This document shows positions 1-8,802 of a stretch of 64,000 nt of DNA, in pieces. Numbering within the stretch: position 1 is the stretch's first letter; every line of letters begins with the position of its first letter. Origin of the DNA: Microglena sp. YARC (taxonomy: Eukaryota; Chlorophyta; Chlorophyceae; Chlamydomonadales; Chlamydomonadaceae); assembly GCA_022414725.1 (NCBI GenBank), contig CM039463.1, forward strand, positions 58,204,265 to 58,268,264. The letters are read 5' to 3'. The position numbers and the translations under genes were made by a program. The notes beneath the pieces were generated by a model, which was given only the letters and a program-made list of their open reading frames with translations, made no database searches and had not been told where the DNA came from.

Positions 1-720
1 ACACAATGACCTGAGTAGGGTTTAGGGTTTGGATTGGGGTGGGGTGGGATTGGGGGGAAGCGTCACAGCCATTTAGGGGGTCCCCAGCAGCCGCATCAAA
101 ACCAGCAGACACAATGACCTATGTAGGGTTTAGGGTTTGGATTGGGGTGGGATTGGGGGGAAGCGTCACAGCCACCAAGGGAGTACCCAGCGCCAGTATC
201 AAAACCAGCTGACACAATGACCTGTGTAGGGTTTAGGGTTTGGATTGGGGTGGGGTGGGATTGGGGGGAAGCGTCACAGCCACCAAGGGAGTACCCAGCG
301 GCGGCATCAAAACCACCTGACACAATGACCTGTGTAGGGTTTAGGGTTTGGATTGGGGTGGGTGGGATTGGGGGGAAGCGTCACAGCCATTTAGGGGGTC
401 CCAAGCGGCGGCATCAAAACCAGCCGACACAATGACCTGTCTAGGGTTCAGGGTTTGGATTGGGGTGGGATTGGGGGGAAGCGTTACAGCCATTTATGGG
501 GTCCCCAGCGGCGGCATGAAAACCAGCTGACACAATGACCTGTCTAGGGTTTAGGGTTTGGATTGGGAGCAGGATCTGGGACGGGTAGGTAGGTGGAGAC
601 ATGATGAGGGGGGGAGGGGGGTGGGGTGGGCTGGGGTGGGGTGGGGTTAAAAGGGTAGGGTGGGGGTGGGTGGGGAGGGGGGCATCAAAATCTGCTGACG
701 CAATGACCTGTGAGAGAAAG
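1..720 (-). repeat. Array of about seven partial copies of the HDAC VSAGFD exon
   Basis: About 105-bp units. Read on the minus strand, each holds a pyrimidine-rich stretch with CCCTAAACCC-type motifs, a 3' splice site (CACAG, CTCAG, CATAG or GACAG), and then the start of a class II HDAC exon encoding VIVSAGFD followed by a Gly-rich LGGC- or LNGC-type loop and CDASP. Exon-start bases are near 10, 118, 221, 329, 436, 539 and 707. In the HDAC family the Asp of AGFD is a zinc ligand. The copy at 539 has His there, and the copy at 707 is degenerate (SADFD). The copy at 118 fits the family best (AGFDAAAGDPL). No donor site follows the copies, so they are 5'-truncated exon echoes and the true exon probably lies past the left edge. 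The array follows directly, in phase 0, from the exon at 1036-1203. Confidence 0.85.
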
Positions 721-1035
721 GGTAAGGAGTTAGGAGGGTAGAGAGGGGGGGGAAGAGGGGTTTTGTGGAGACATGATGAGGCGGGGAGGGGGAGGTGTGG
801 TGTGGTGTGGTGTTTGGGAGGGAGTTATAAGGGTATGGGTGGGTGGGGGTGGGGGTGGGGGTTAGGGGAGGGATGGGGTGGGGTGTGTGTGTGTGAGGGG
901 GGGGGGGGGGGGGGGGGGCAGGAGATAGGGGGGCAGGGGGGGGGACGTGGTGGTGGGCGGGGGGGGGGGGGGGGGGGGGGGGGATGGGGGGGGATGCGAA
1001 AATCATTTGTAAATAAAACAAAATTCTTCTCCTAC

Positions 1036-1203
1036 CAGGTCAGGCGCAAACTCCCGTGCTATAGGCTCCACCACAAACTGGAAGGCAGCACGGAAATCAG
1101 CATCAGTCACTCCAGGACCCCTCCAGGCCACATTGATGTTGAAGCCTGAGCCGTCCCCGTCCCCAGCTTCATCTACATCCCCGGTACCAGGGAAGAAGTA
1201 GCC
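1036..1203 (-). CDS. Class II histone deacetylase exon (FPGTG segment)
   Basis: A 56-codon exon. It starts after the acceptor TGTAG and ends at the donor CTG|GTAGGAG. It encodes GYFFPGTG, an acidic GDGDGSGFNINVAW stretch, then DADFRAAF and EPIAREFAPDL. These match the part of class II HDACs between the zinc-binding DxDVHH segment and the VSAGFD motif. Both ends are phase 0, so it joins the exon at 2373-2492 upstream and a VIVSAGFD copy downstream with no frame break. It belongs to the HDAC gene running leftward from 14,299, which would remove acetyl groups from lysines of histones or other proteins. Confidence 0.9.
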
Positions 1204-1209
1204 CTACAG

Positions 1210-2050
1210 ACATTGAGAAGTGGTTTGAAGGAGGTTGACATTCAGGTTAGAACTCTGGCAGAGTTGGTTGGTTATTGGTTGGACCGGCGTGCAACCCAAT
1301 CCACAATTGGATTGGCTCGTTGAAGGAGGTGAGGACATGCAGGCAGGAAAAGTGGTTAGAAGTGGGTTGACATTCAGGTCAGAACTCTGGCAGAGTTGGT
1401 TGGTTATTGGATGAGAATCGCAACTGTCAGAAAGATTGGTTTGCAGTAGGTTGACATTCAGGTCAGAAATCTGGCAGAGTTGGTTGGTTATTGGTTGATG
1501 TTGAAGTCTGAGCTGTCTCCCTCCCCAGCTTCATCCACATCCCCGGTACCAGGGAAGAAGTAGCCCTACATGCATTGGACATTGGTTTGGTTTCAAATAG
1601 GTTGACATTCAGGTCAGAGCTCAGGCAGAGTTGGTTGGTTATTGGTTGGACCGGCATGCAGCTCAATCCACACTTGGATGGGCTCGTTGAAGGAAGAAGT
1701 AGCCCCACATACATTGAAAAGTGTTTTGAAGTAGGTTCACATTCAGGTCAGAACTCTGTCAGAGTTGGTTGGTTATTGGTTGATAATCGCAACTGTCAGA
1801 AATATTGGTTTGGAGTAGATTGACATTCAGGTCAGAACTCTGTCAGAGTTGGTTGGTTATTGGTTGAGAATCGCAACTGTCAGAAATATTGGTTTGAAGT
1901 AGGTTGACTTTCAGGTCAGAACTCTGGCAGAGTTGGTTGGTTATAGGTTGAGAATCGCAACTCTCAGAAATATTGGCTTGATGTAGGTTGACATCGATGC
2001 GTTGAGATATACTATCACCACCATCGTCAGCCCAGCACTCACCACCACCC
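1210..2050 (-). repeat. Intronic 85-90-bp tandem repeat with HDAC exon echoes
   Basis: The unit contains GTTGACATTCAGGTCAGAA, then CTCTGGCAGAGTTGG, GGTTATTGGTTG and CGCAACTGTCAGAAATATTGG. About eight copies are present. Embedded near 1491-1565 is a second copy of the 5' part of the FPGTG exon with its acceptor, and near 1690-1704 a very short third copy. Near 1990-2015 is a stub of the YISTHR segment of the next exon upstream. The whole stretch lies in the HDAC intron between 1203 and 2373. Confidence 0.75.
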
Positions 2051-2199
2051 ACCTACCGACTCAGGACATGAGTCCCCCCCACCGATAGACCCCCCTGGAA
2101 AGAGGCTTTACCCCCCCCCCTCCCCCCTCCCCCCCACCCACCACCCACCCTCTCCCTCCCCCCTACCACACATTAAACATTACACACACATACACACAC

Positions 2200-2300
2200 A
2201 CAAAGAAACTCACACAGTCCCATCGATGAGTTGAGAATGTACATGACACTTGGGTCTGAGAAGAAGATGTGTTAGATGCTAGACCATAGAACCCCCTGGA
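2200..2300 (-). repeat. Downstream echo of the DWDVHH exon with donor
   Basis: This is a 3' partial copy of the exon at 2373-2492, covering the SDPSVMY part, with its own GTGAGTTTC donor at about 2213. A small indel changes the frame so the last residues differ. It sits immediately 3' of the real exon, as expected for a donor-side echo. Confidence 0.75.
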
Positions 2301-2372
2301 AAGAAGCTTGTATCCCCCACCCCCACCCACCCACCCACAGAAACACACACATACACACACAAAGAAACTCAC

Positions 2373-2492
2373 GTAGTCCCATCTATGTGTTGAGATGTAC
2401 ATGACGCTTGGGTCTGAGTAGAAGATGTGTTGAGTGCCATTGCCATGATGCACATCCCAATCCATGATGAGCACGCGCTTAGCACCACCCTC
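2373..2492 (-). CDS. Class II histone deacetylase exon (zinc-binding DWDVHH segment)
   Basis: A 40-codon exon bounded by the acceptor TCCACAG and the donor GTGAGTTTC, phase 0 at both ends. It encodes [21 protein letters not shown] followed by [19 protein letters not shown] in continuous frame. In class II HDACs the second Asp of DWD and the first His of VHH bind the catalytic zinc. Both are intact here, so this copy looks functional. It joins AAQK (exon 3979-4112) to GYFFPGTG (exon 1036-1203) exactly as in the protein family. Confidence 0.93.
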
Positions 2493-2609
2493 CTGTGGAC
2501 ATGCACATAGTTTGTTTGGTTAGACCAGATTTTGGTCTGTTTTTTGGTGTGTTAATGGTCTGTTATATTTGGGGGGGGGGGGGGGGGGGGGGTGGGGGCT
2601 GATTTGGTC

Positions 2610-3045
2610 TCGTTTGGTCTGAGTAGAAGATGTGTTGAGTGCCATTGCCATGGTGCACACCCTAATCAATGATGAGGACACGTCTAGCACCACCCTCCTG
2701 TGTATGTGCACATAGTTTCCTTTGGTTAGATCTTGTCTTGGTCTGTTATTGATCTATTATTGGTCTATTGTTGGTATTCTTTCTGTTTTGCTATGTTATT
2801 GGTGTGGTTTTTGTCTTGTTTTGGTCTGTTATTGGTCTGTTATGAGTATGTTATTGTTATGTTTTTGGTGTGGTTTCGGTCTTGTTTTGGTTTCGGTCTT
2901 GTTTTGGGCCTGTTTTTTGTCTGTTATTGTTCTTGTTTTGGTCTTGTTTTGGTCTGAGTGAAGATGTGCTGAATGCCGTTGCTGTGGTGCACATCCCAAT
3001 CCATGATGAGGACACGTCTAGCACCACCCTCATGTGTATGTGCAC
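2610..3045 (-). repeat. Two upstream echoes of the DWDVHH exon
   Basis: Two 5' partial copies lie upstream (to the right) of the real exon. The copy starting at about 2697 keeps a CACAG acceptor but has an in-frame stop where the Trp of DWD should be, and Gly for the second Asp. The copy starting at about 3031 keeps MDWDVHHSNGIQHIF open but its acceptor AG has become AT. Between them is a T/G-rich stretch built from TTGGTCTGTTATTGG-like units and a poly-G run near 2570-2592. Confidence 0.8.
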
Positions 3046-3075
3046 ATAGGTTGCTTTGGTTAGGTCTCGTTCGGT

Positions 3076-3166
3076 TAGGGTACAATATCGTACAACATAT
3101 CAATACGGCGTATGATATCTCGCTCGATAATCTTGGGGACCAGTACGATATTGACATCCCCAATCA
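3076..3166. repeat. Short palindromic element in HDAC intron
   Basis: About 90 bp with inverted ends: GGGTACAATATCGTAC at one end and the complement of GGGGATGTCAATATCGTAC at the other. It resembles the AT-rich palindromic MITEs found elsewhere in the window, but I see no clear target duplication. It interrupts the run of exon echoes. Confidence 0.45.
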
Positions 3167-3184
3167 TTAAAATGCAACAAGCCC

Positions 3185-3870
3185 ACAATCTGTGCAGCGT
3201 GCGCTGCCAAACCCATTTTCTGTAAATAGCACACACATGTTCACACACACAGAAACAAAACACATGCGCATCGTATCATTAATAAGCAACAAAGCCCATT
3301 TTCTGAGCCGCACGAGCTGCTACAGCCGCGTTGTTGAACTAGCACGGACATTTACACACATGTACACACACACACAAAAACAAATAGAAACAAAACACAT
3401 GGATGTTGTATCATTAATACGTAACCAAGCCCACCTAATGAGCCGCATGAGCCACCACAACCACATTCTTGAACTAGCGCAAACACACACACAGAAACAA
3501 AACACATGAACAATGTCTCATTAATACGTAACCAAGCCCACCTTCTGAGCCGGGCGAGCTGCCACAACCACATTCTTGAAGTAGCGCACACATGTACACA
3601 CACACACACACAAATAGAAACAAAACGCAAGAACATCATATGATATGATGATTCATATCATTACATTCATATCATTAAAATTCAATAAAGCCCATCTTCT
3701 GAGCTGCGCGTGCCGCCACAATCATATTCTTGAACTAGCAAGCACATGTACACATGTACACAAACACACAGAAACAAAACCTGTATTAATTTATTTATTA
3801 ATTTATTCATCCCACCTTCCGAGCTGCACGAGCGGCCACAGCTGCGTCGTTGAAGTAGCGCTCATATGCG
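3185..3870 (-). repeat. Six donor-side echoes of the HDAC RPPGHH exon
   Basis: About 115-125-bp units downstream of the exon at 3979-4112. Each holds the last 40-50 bases of that exon ([14 protein letters not shown]) and the following splice junction. The donor is kept in the copies near 3815 ([15 protein letters not shown] then GTGGGA) and 3545 (RYFKNVVVAARPAQK then GTGGGC). It is changed to AT near 3690 and 3295. The copy near 3430 ends in a stop codon, and the one near 3185 is highly diverged. CA-rich spacers and CAAAACACATG boxes separate the units. Confidence 0.85.
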
Positions 3871-3978
3871 CAGAAACAAAATACATGGACATTGTATAAT
3901 TATAAGTATTATTATTTATCATTACCGGTATGTAAATCATGACATTGTCATTATTTATTAACAAGCAACAAATCACAC

Positions 3979-4112
3979 CTTCTGAGCCGCACGAGCCGCC
4001 ACAGCCGCGTTGTTGAAGTAGCAGAATCCCATTGCAGTACCACTTTCGGCGTGATGGCCCGGAGGGCGGATGATAGCTGCACCATTCTTGGCTTGGCCTC
4101 GAGCTACAGCCA
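3979..4112 (-). CDS. Class II histone deacetylase exon ([15 protein letters not shown])
   Basis: A 134-bp exon: acceptor CCCTGCAG, entry phase 1, exit phase 0 at AAG|GTGTGA. It encodes [20 protein letters not shown] followed by [24 protein letters not shown]. The paired histidines of RPPGHH are the charge-relay residues of the HDAC active site, and the GFCYFNN segment is diagnostic of class II enzymes. The entry phase matches the exon ending at 5401 and the exit phase matches the exon starting at 2492. Confidence 0.93.
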
Positions 4113-4174
4113 CTGCAGGGCAGGGAAGGACAACAATAATCAGATAAATAAATAAATACATATTTAAATAAATC

Positions 4175-4500
4175 CCACTCTCATCGTGATGGCCTGGAGG
4201 GCGGATGATAACGGAACCATTATTGGCTTGGCCTCGAGCTACAGCCACTGCAGGGCAGGGGAGGACAACAATACTCAGATAAATAAATATGCATATAAAT
4301 TAATTAATTAATTAATACATATTTAAATAAATATATCAATATGTAAATAAATATATATCTATACAGGCATACATATGTAAATAAATATATAAATATTTAA
4401 ATAAATGAATACATAATTGAATAAATCCCACTCTCAGCTTGATGGCCTGGAGGGCGGATGATAGCGGCACCATTATTGGCTTGGCCTTGAGCAACAGCCA
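4175..4500 (-). repeat. Two acceptor-side echoes of the RPPGHH exon
   Basis: Two 5' partial copies upstream of the real exon, with starts near 4247 and 4500. The first ([23 protein letters not shown]) has an intact CTGCAG acceptor. The second has RPPGHQ, losing one catalytic His, and a CTGAAG acceptor. Both are cut off before the exon's 3' end and run into A/T-rich AAATAAATA spacer, so neither can replace the real exon without a new donor. Confidence 0.85.
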
Positions 4501-4519
4501 CTTCAGGGCAGGGGAAGAC

Positions 4520-4860
4520 ATTATTTAATCTGCTATATTTGGGGTTGGCAAGTACGATATCGAATAGGTTCAGGCCTCACTGGGGTCTGGTTATAACATG
4601 TGGAGTCTGTGTAGCTCATATAACAGGGACTGTCACAATTTTACATGTAGCCCATATAATGATACGATGATACGATGATATATATATATATATATGTGTG
4701 TAGCTCATATAACAGGAACTAATACATTAAACATATAATACAAATTATATACATAAAACATATAATACACATAATACACTCTAGACATATACCGGTATAC
4801 CTTGCATACATATAATATGTCAAAAATTGAGTATATTTTAAATTCTGAATTTGTTTCCAC
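4520..4860 (-). other. HDAC intron segment, AT-rich
   Basis: Non-coding intron sequence with TA-rich microsatellite (TATATATATA near 4680-4695) and repeated AGCTCATATAACAGG boxes. No coding or RNA feature was recognised. Confidence 0.5.
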
Positions 4861-4864
4861 AGTG

Positions 4865-5400
4865 ATGCCTCACCGGCTATATCTGCAGCACTGCCAGCTG
4901 CCAGCCTGGCACACTCACCAGCTATACCTGCAGCACTGCCAGCTGCCAGCCTGGCACACTCACCAGCTATACCTGCAGCACTGCCTGCTGCCAGCCTGGC
5001 ACACTCACCACCTATACCGCAGCACTGCAAGCTGCCAGCCTGGCACACTCACAGGCTATACCTGCAGCACTACCAGCTGCCAGCCTGGCACATTGAGCGG
5101 AGTGAGCGTTGAAGTAGCAGTCGTGGATGTATGACTCACCGGCTATATCTGCAGCACTGCCAGCTGCCAGCCTGGCACATTGAGCGGTGTGTGCGTTGAA
5201 GTAGCAGTCGTGGATGTATGACTCACCGGCTATATCTGCAGCACTGCCAGCTGCCAGCCTGGCACATTGAGCGGTGTGAGCGTTGAAGTAGCAGTCGTGG
5301 ATGTATTACTCACCGGCTATATCTGCAGCACTGCCAGCTGCCAGCCTGGCACATTGAGCGGTGTGAGCGTTGAAGTAGCAGTCGTGGATGTATGACTCAC
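4865..5400 (-). repeat. Donor-side echo array of the HDAC CARLAAGS exon
   Basis: About ten copies of the 3' end of the exon at 5401-5553, each followed by a GTGAG donor. The right part has 87-bp units (29 codons: SYIHDCYF, NAHTAQ, CARLAAGSAADIAGE) with junctions near 5140, 5226, 5313 and 5400. The left part has 45-bp units (15 codons, CARLAAGSAAGIAGE). Both unit lengths are multiples of three and the first units are open in frame with the real exon. Choosing a later donor would therefore lengthen the protein by whole repeats instead of shifting the frame. Confidence 0.88.
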
Positions 5401-5553
5401 CGGCTATATCTGCAGCACTGCCAGCTGCCAGCCTGGCACATTGAGCGGTGTGAGCGTTGAAGTAGCAGTCGTGGATGTATGAGCTGGCATCCAAGGCATC
5501 TTCTGAGATAGCATCCATGTTACCAGTCCCTTCGCCCTTGTTCTTAGCAGCCA
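5401..5553 (-). CDS. Class II histone deacetylase exon (CARLAAGS segment)
   Basis: A 153-bp exon: acceptor CAATGCAG at the 5' side, donor GCCG|GTGAGTC, phase 1 in and phase 1 out. It encodes AAKNKGEGTGNMDAISEDAL, DASSYIHDCYF and NAHTAQCARLAAGSAADIA. This matches the class II HDAC segment D-x-Y-x(n)-S/T-x(3)-A-R-L-A-A-G that precedes RPPGHH. It is the only copy in the array that has the acceptor-side half. Confidence 0.92.
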
Positions 5554-5564
5554 CTGCATTGACA

Positions 5565-6170
5565 GATTGATGGTGTAGGCAGGTTTGGGGTGGGCTTTGA
5601 TGGGATGGGTGTGGGTAGGGTGGGATATGACAGGAGTGGATAGGGTGGGTTGTGCTGTGTTGGGTTGGGTTAACATCTCAGTGTGGGATGGGTGTGGGTA
5701 GGGTGGGATATGATAGGAGTGGATAGGGTGGGTTGTGCTGTGTTGGGTTGTGTTGTGTTGGGTTGACATTTCAGTGTGGGATGGGTGTGGGTAGGGTGGG
5801 ATACAAATATATGATAGGCGTGGGTAGGGTGGGTTGGGTTGGGTTAACATCTCAGTGTGGGATGGGTGTGGGTAGGGTGGGATATGATAGGAGTGGATAG
5901 GGTGGGTTGTGCTGTGTTGGGTTGTGTTGGGTTGGGTTAACATCTCAGTGTGGGATGGGTGTGGGTAGGGTGGGATGCAAATATATGATAGGCTTGGGTA
6001 GGGTGGGTTGGGTTGGGTTAACGTCTCAGTGGGGGATGGGTGTGGGTAGGGTGGGATATGATAGGCTTGGGTAGGGTGGGAAAGGATAGGCGTGGGTAGG
6101 GTGGGATGAGCTAGCATCCATGGCATCTTCCCAGATGGCATCCAAGTCACCCCCAGGAGGGGGGGCTCCG
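5565..6170 (-). repeat. GGGTAGGGTGGGAT minisatellite and a DAIWEDAMDASS echo
   Basis: G-rich plus-strand repeat of GGGATGGGTGTGGGTAGGG and GGTTGGGTTAACATCTCAGTG units, roughly 60-120 bp with nested periods. At its right end (6108-6165) is an upstream partial copy of the next exon, reading DLDAIWEDAMDASS against MDAISEDALDASS in the real exon. Proline-rich frames across this repeat are artefacts of its composition. Confidence 0.7.
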
Positions 6171-6193
6171 CCCAAAAAGAAACAGTGCCCTAC

Positions 6194-6304
6194 CTTGCTC
6201 AGAGGCTTGTTGTACTGCCACCACCAACTCCTTTTGATGCACTGCAACAAGCTCTTCAGTGCGTGCCTCCCTAGCTGCCATGTGGGTGCAGCGCTCCACC
6301 AAGC
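6194..6304 (-). CDS. Class II histone deacetylase exon (REARTEELVAVH)
   Basis: A 111-bp exon: acceptor AACTCACAG, donor CAAG|GTAGGGC, phase 1 at both ends. It encodes LVERCTHMAAREARTEELVA followed by VHQKELVVAVQQASEQ. This matches the R-x-A-T-x-E-E-L-x-x-V-H segment following the HPERPxR motif in class II HDACs. It joins CLTAEG from the preceding exon. Confidence 0.88.
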
Positions 6305-6314
6305 CTGTGAGTTG

Positions 6315-6409
6315 AAAAGGGATGATGTACAGTCTGTGATGGTGTACTGCAACAAGCGCATCAGTGCGTGCCACTCTGGCATCCACGTGGGTGCAGCGCC
6401 CAACTAAGC
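6315..6409 (-). repeat. Acceptor-side echo of the REARTEE exon
   Basis: An upstream partial copy with its own CGCACAG acceptor at 6410, encoding LVGRCTHVDARVARTDALVAVHH. It diverges before the exon's 3' end and has no matching donor. Confidence 0.8.
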
Positions 6410-6414
6410 CTGTG

Positions 6415-6960
6415 CGCTGCTTTTCTTTTCAGCTACCAGCACCAGCTTCTAGGCAGCTCCCTGAGACTGCTACTGGGCCACAGCCAAAGATTTCAGGAGC
6501 ACTGGAAAGCTGACGGTAGCAGCACTGTTTTTCTTTTCAGCTACCAGCACCAGCTTCTAGGCAGCTCCCTGAGACTGCTACTGGGCCACAGCCAAAGATT
6601 TCAGGAGCACTGGAAAGCTGACGGTATCAGCACTGTTGTTCTTTTCAGCTACCAGCCCCAGCTTCTATGCAGCTCCCTGAGACTGCTACTGGGCCACAGC
6701 CAAAGATTTTAGGAGCACTGAAAAGCTGACGGTATCAGCACTGTTGTTCTTTTCAGCTACCAGCCCCAGCTTCTATGCAGCTCCCTGAGACTGCTACTGG
6801 GCCACAGCCAAAGATTTCAGGAGCACTGGAAAGCTGACGGTATCAGCACTGTTGTTCTTTTCAGCTACCAGCCCCAGCTTCTAGGCAGCTCCCTGAGACT
6901 GCTACTGGGCCACAGCCAAAGATTCAAGGAGCACTGGGAATCAGACAGTACCAGCTTCCA
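6415..6960. repeat. 108-bp satellite, five units, derived from a MITE half
   Basis: Five near-identical units of about 108 bp, each CACTGTT, TTCTTTTCAGCTACCAGC, CCAGCTTCTAGGCAGCTCCC, then GCCACAGCCAAAGATT and AAAGCTGACGG. Each corresponds to the left half of the CACTG-ended MITE family seen complete at 12,398-12,600 and 40,289-40,491. Lies in the HDAC intron just upstream of the echo at 6409. Confidence 0.8.
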
Positions 6961-7445
6961 GGTTCACCAGGTTACTTCAGGTAAGGCAATTTGGGCCGAA
7001 ACAAGGTCAAAAGTAGCAAAAGCTATACATAGCGGGGGAAAGCTCTGGTCTAAACCCCCCACCTGTCAGTCAAAATTAGTACTACTATATCAACCAAGCC
7101 TGAGCTCGTTATATCCCTGTCAGTTATAATTTCATCACTTGTCCTTAACCCTACCCTGAAGCTTAAACTCTAAAGCCTGTGAACGATAAACACTAAACAC
7201 TAAACCCTACCCTAAACCCCTGATCGCTAAAACCCCAAAGAGCGTACCCCACTTATAAGCCCCATTTACAAGTGTGGTAAAACCACACTGTGCATTGTGA
7301 CTAAAACTAAAACAACATTATTTACAGGGAAAGAAATGCACACCATCCTATCTCTGCTGCTTTGTGCGTCCCTGCATGGCGACTCCTGGGTCTCGCGAAA
7401 AAACTAGTCAGAAATGCCCCCACGAACCCCCTGGGCTCCCTAGTA
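6961..7445 (-). other. HDAC intron segment with telomere-like CCCTAAACCC
   Basis: Unique-looking intron sequence. Around 7140-7230 are degenerate CCCTAAACCC motifs (ACACTAAACCCTACCCTAAAC). No exon recognised. Confidence 0.5.
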
Positions 7446-8610
7446 GCCTAGCAAAAGCTTGCGCACCCACCCACCCACCCAAGCCCACCTTTTCTCACCC
7501 ACTCTAGCCCACCCACCCTGGCCCACTCAACCAGCCAACCCACCCACCCACCTTCAGATGTGAGACACTCCCAGATGGCCGAATAGCACTTTTCTCACAC
7601 ACCCTAGCCCACCCACCCACCATATCTCACCCTGCCTTGCCCCCACCCTATTATCATCCACCCTATCTCACCCTGCCTAGCCCACCTATTCTCACCCTGC
7701 CTTGCCCCACCCAATTCTTACCCACCCTATCTCACCCTGCCTAGCCCACCCATTCTCACCCTGCCTTGCCCCACCCAATTCTCACCCACCCTATCTCACC
7801 CTGCCTAGCCCACCTATTCTCACCCTGCCTTGCCCCACCCAATTCTCACCCACCCTATCTCACCCTGCCTAGCCCACCCATTCTCACCCTGCCTTACCCC
7901 ACCCTATTCTCACCCACCCTATCTCACCCGCGCTAGCCGACCTATTCTCACCCACCCTATCTCATCCTGCCTTGCCCCACCCTATTCTCACCCACCCTAT
8001 CTCACCCACGCTAGCCTACCTGATCCCACCCACCCTGTCTCACCCGCGCTAGCCTACCTATTCTCACCCACCCTATTTCACCTGCCTCGCCCCACCCTAT
8101 TCTCAGCCACCCTATAATACCCACCCTAGCACCCTAGCAAAAGCTTACCTGCCCACCCACTCACCCTAGCCCACCTATTCCCACACACCATAGCCCACCC
8201 ACCTGGCCCACTCACCCTGCCTCGCTAACCTTATTCTCACCCACCCTATCTCACCCACCCTAGCACCCTAGCCCACCCTTGCACCTAGCAACCCACCCTA
8301 GCACCCTAGCAAAAGCTTGCCCACCCACGCACCGTAGCCCACCCACCCTGGCCCACCCAACCAACCAAGCTGCATTAGCCCACCCACCCTAGCACACCTA
8401 CCTTAGCACACCCACCCACCTACCCTAGCACACCCACCTTCAGAAGTCTTACACTCCCAGATGGCCGAAATGCGATCCGGGGGCTCTGGATGGTCCCTCC
8501 CTGATCCAAAGGGCTCACATACACCCTCGCCCACCCACCCTTGCCCACCAATTCCCACCTACCCGAGCCCACCTTACCTCACCCACCCTAGCCCACCTAC
8601 TCTAGCCCAC
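7446..8610 (-). repeat. C-rich minisatellite with stubs of the HPERPDR exon
   Basis: Arrays of CACCCACCCTATCTCACC, CTGCCTAGCCCACC and TTCTCACCCTGCCTTGCCC units, about 30-60 bp, filling the intron between 8615 and 6304. Two degraded stubs of the donor end of the exon at 8803-10,066 occur near 7555-7595 and 8440-8500 (CACTCCCAGATGGCCGAA). Confidence 0.7.
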
Positions 8611-8614
8611 CCAC

Positions 8615-8760
8615 CTTCAGCTGTAAGACACTCCCAGATGGCCGAAATGCGATCCGGGCGCTCCGGATGGTCCCTCGCGTCTACATTCTTCAGCATGTGC
8701 TCATCATAAGCAAGCAAGGTGCCAGCGCTGTGGCCTTCACCCCCACTTCCCAAGCCTATT
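8615..8760 (-). repeat. Second copy of the HDAC HPERPDR exon end, intact
   Basis: A donor-side copy of the preceding exon. It encodes SAGTLLAYDEHMLKNVDARD followed by HPERPDRISAIWECLTAEG, and ends at a GAAG|GTGGGTGGG donor identical to the real one. Relative to the real exon it changes L to H, H to N and I to V in the TLLAYDE half. It is open and could act as an alternative exon if an acceptor upstream of it is used (the CCCCACTTCCCAAG region); otherwise it is an echo. Confidence 0.75.
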
Positions 8761-8802
8761 CTCCACACCCTGGCCCACCCACCCACTCACCCACCCACCC
8801 AC

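Noticed and set aside
1..560. Chromosome end or subtelomere, because of TTTAGGG repeats
   Set aside because: The motifs occur once or twice per 105-bp unit, degenerate, and always next to an HDAC splice acceptor. There is no continuous telomere array.
647..1149. Pro-rich or Gly-rich ORFs near 650-1150
   Set aside because: They cross poly-G and GGGT simple sequence. The only coding part is the HDAC exon 1036-1203 on the minus strand.
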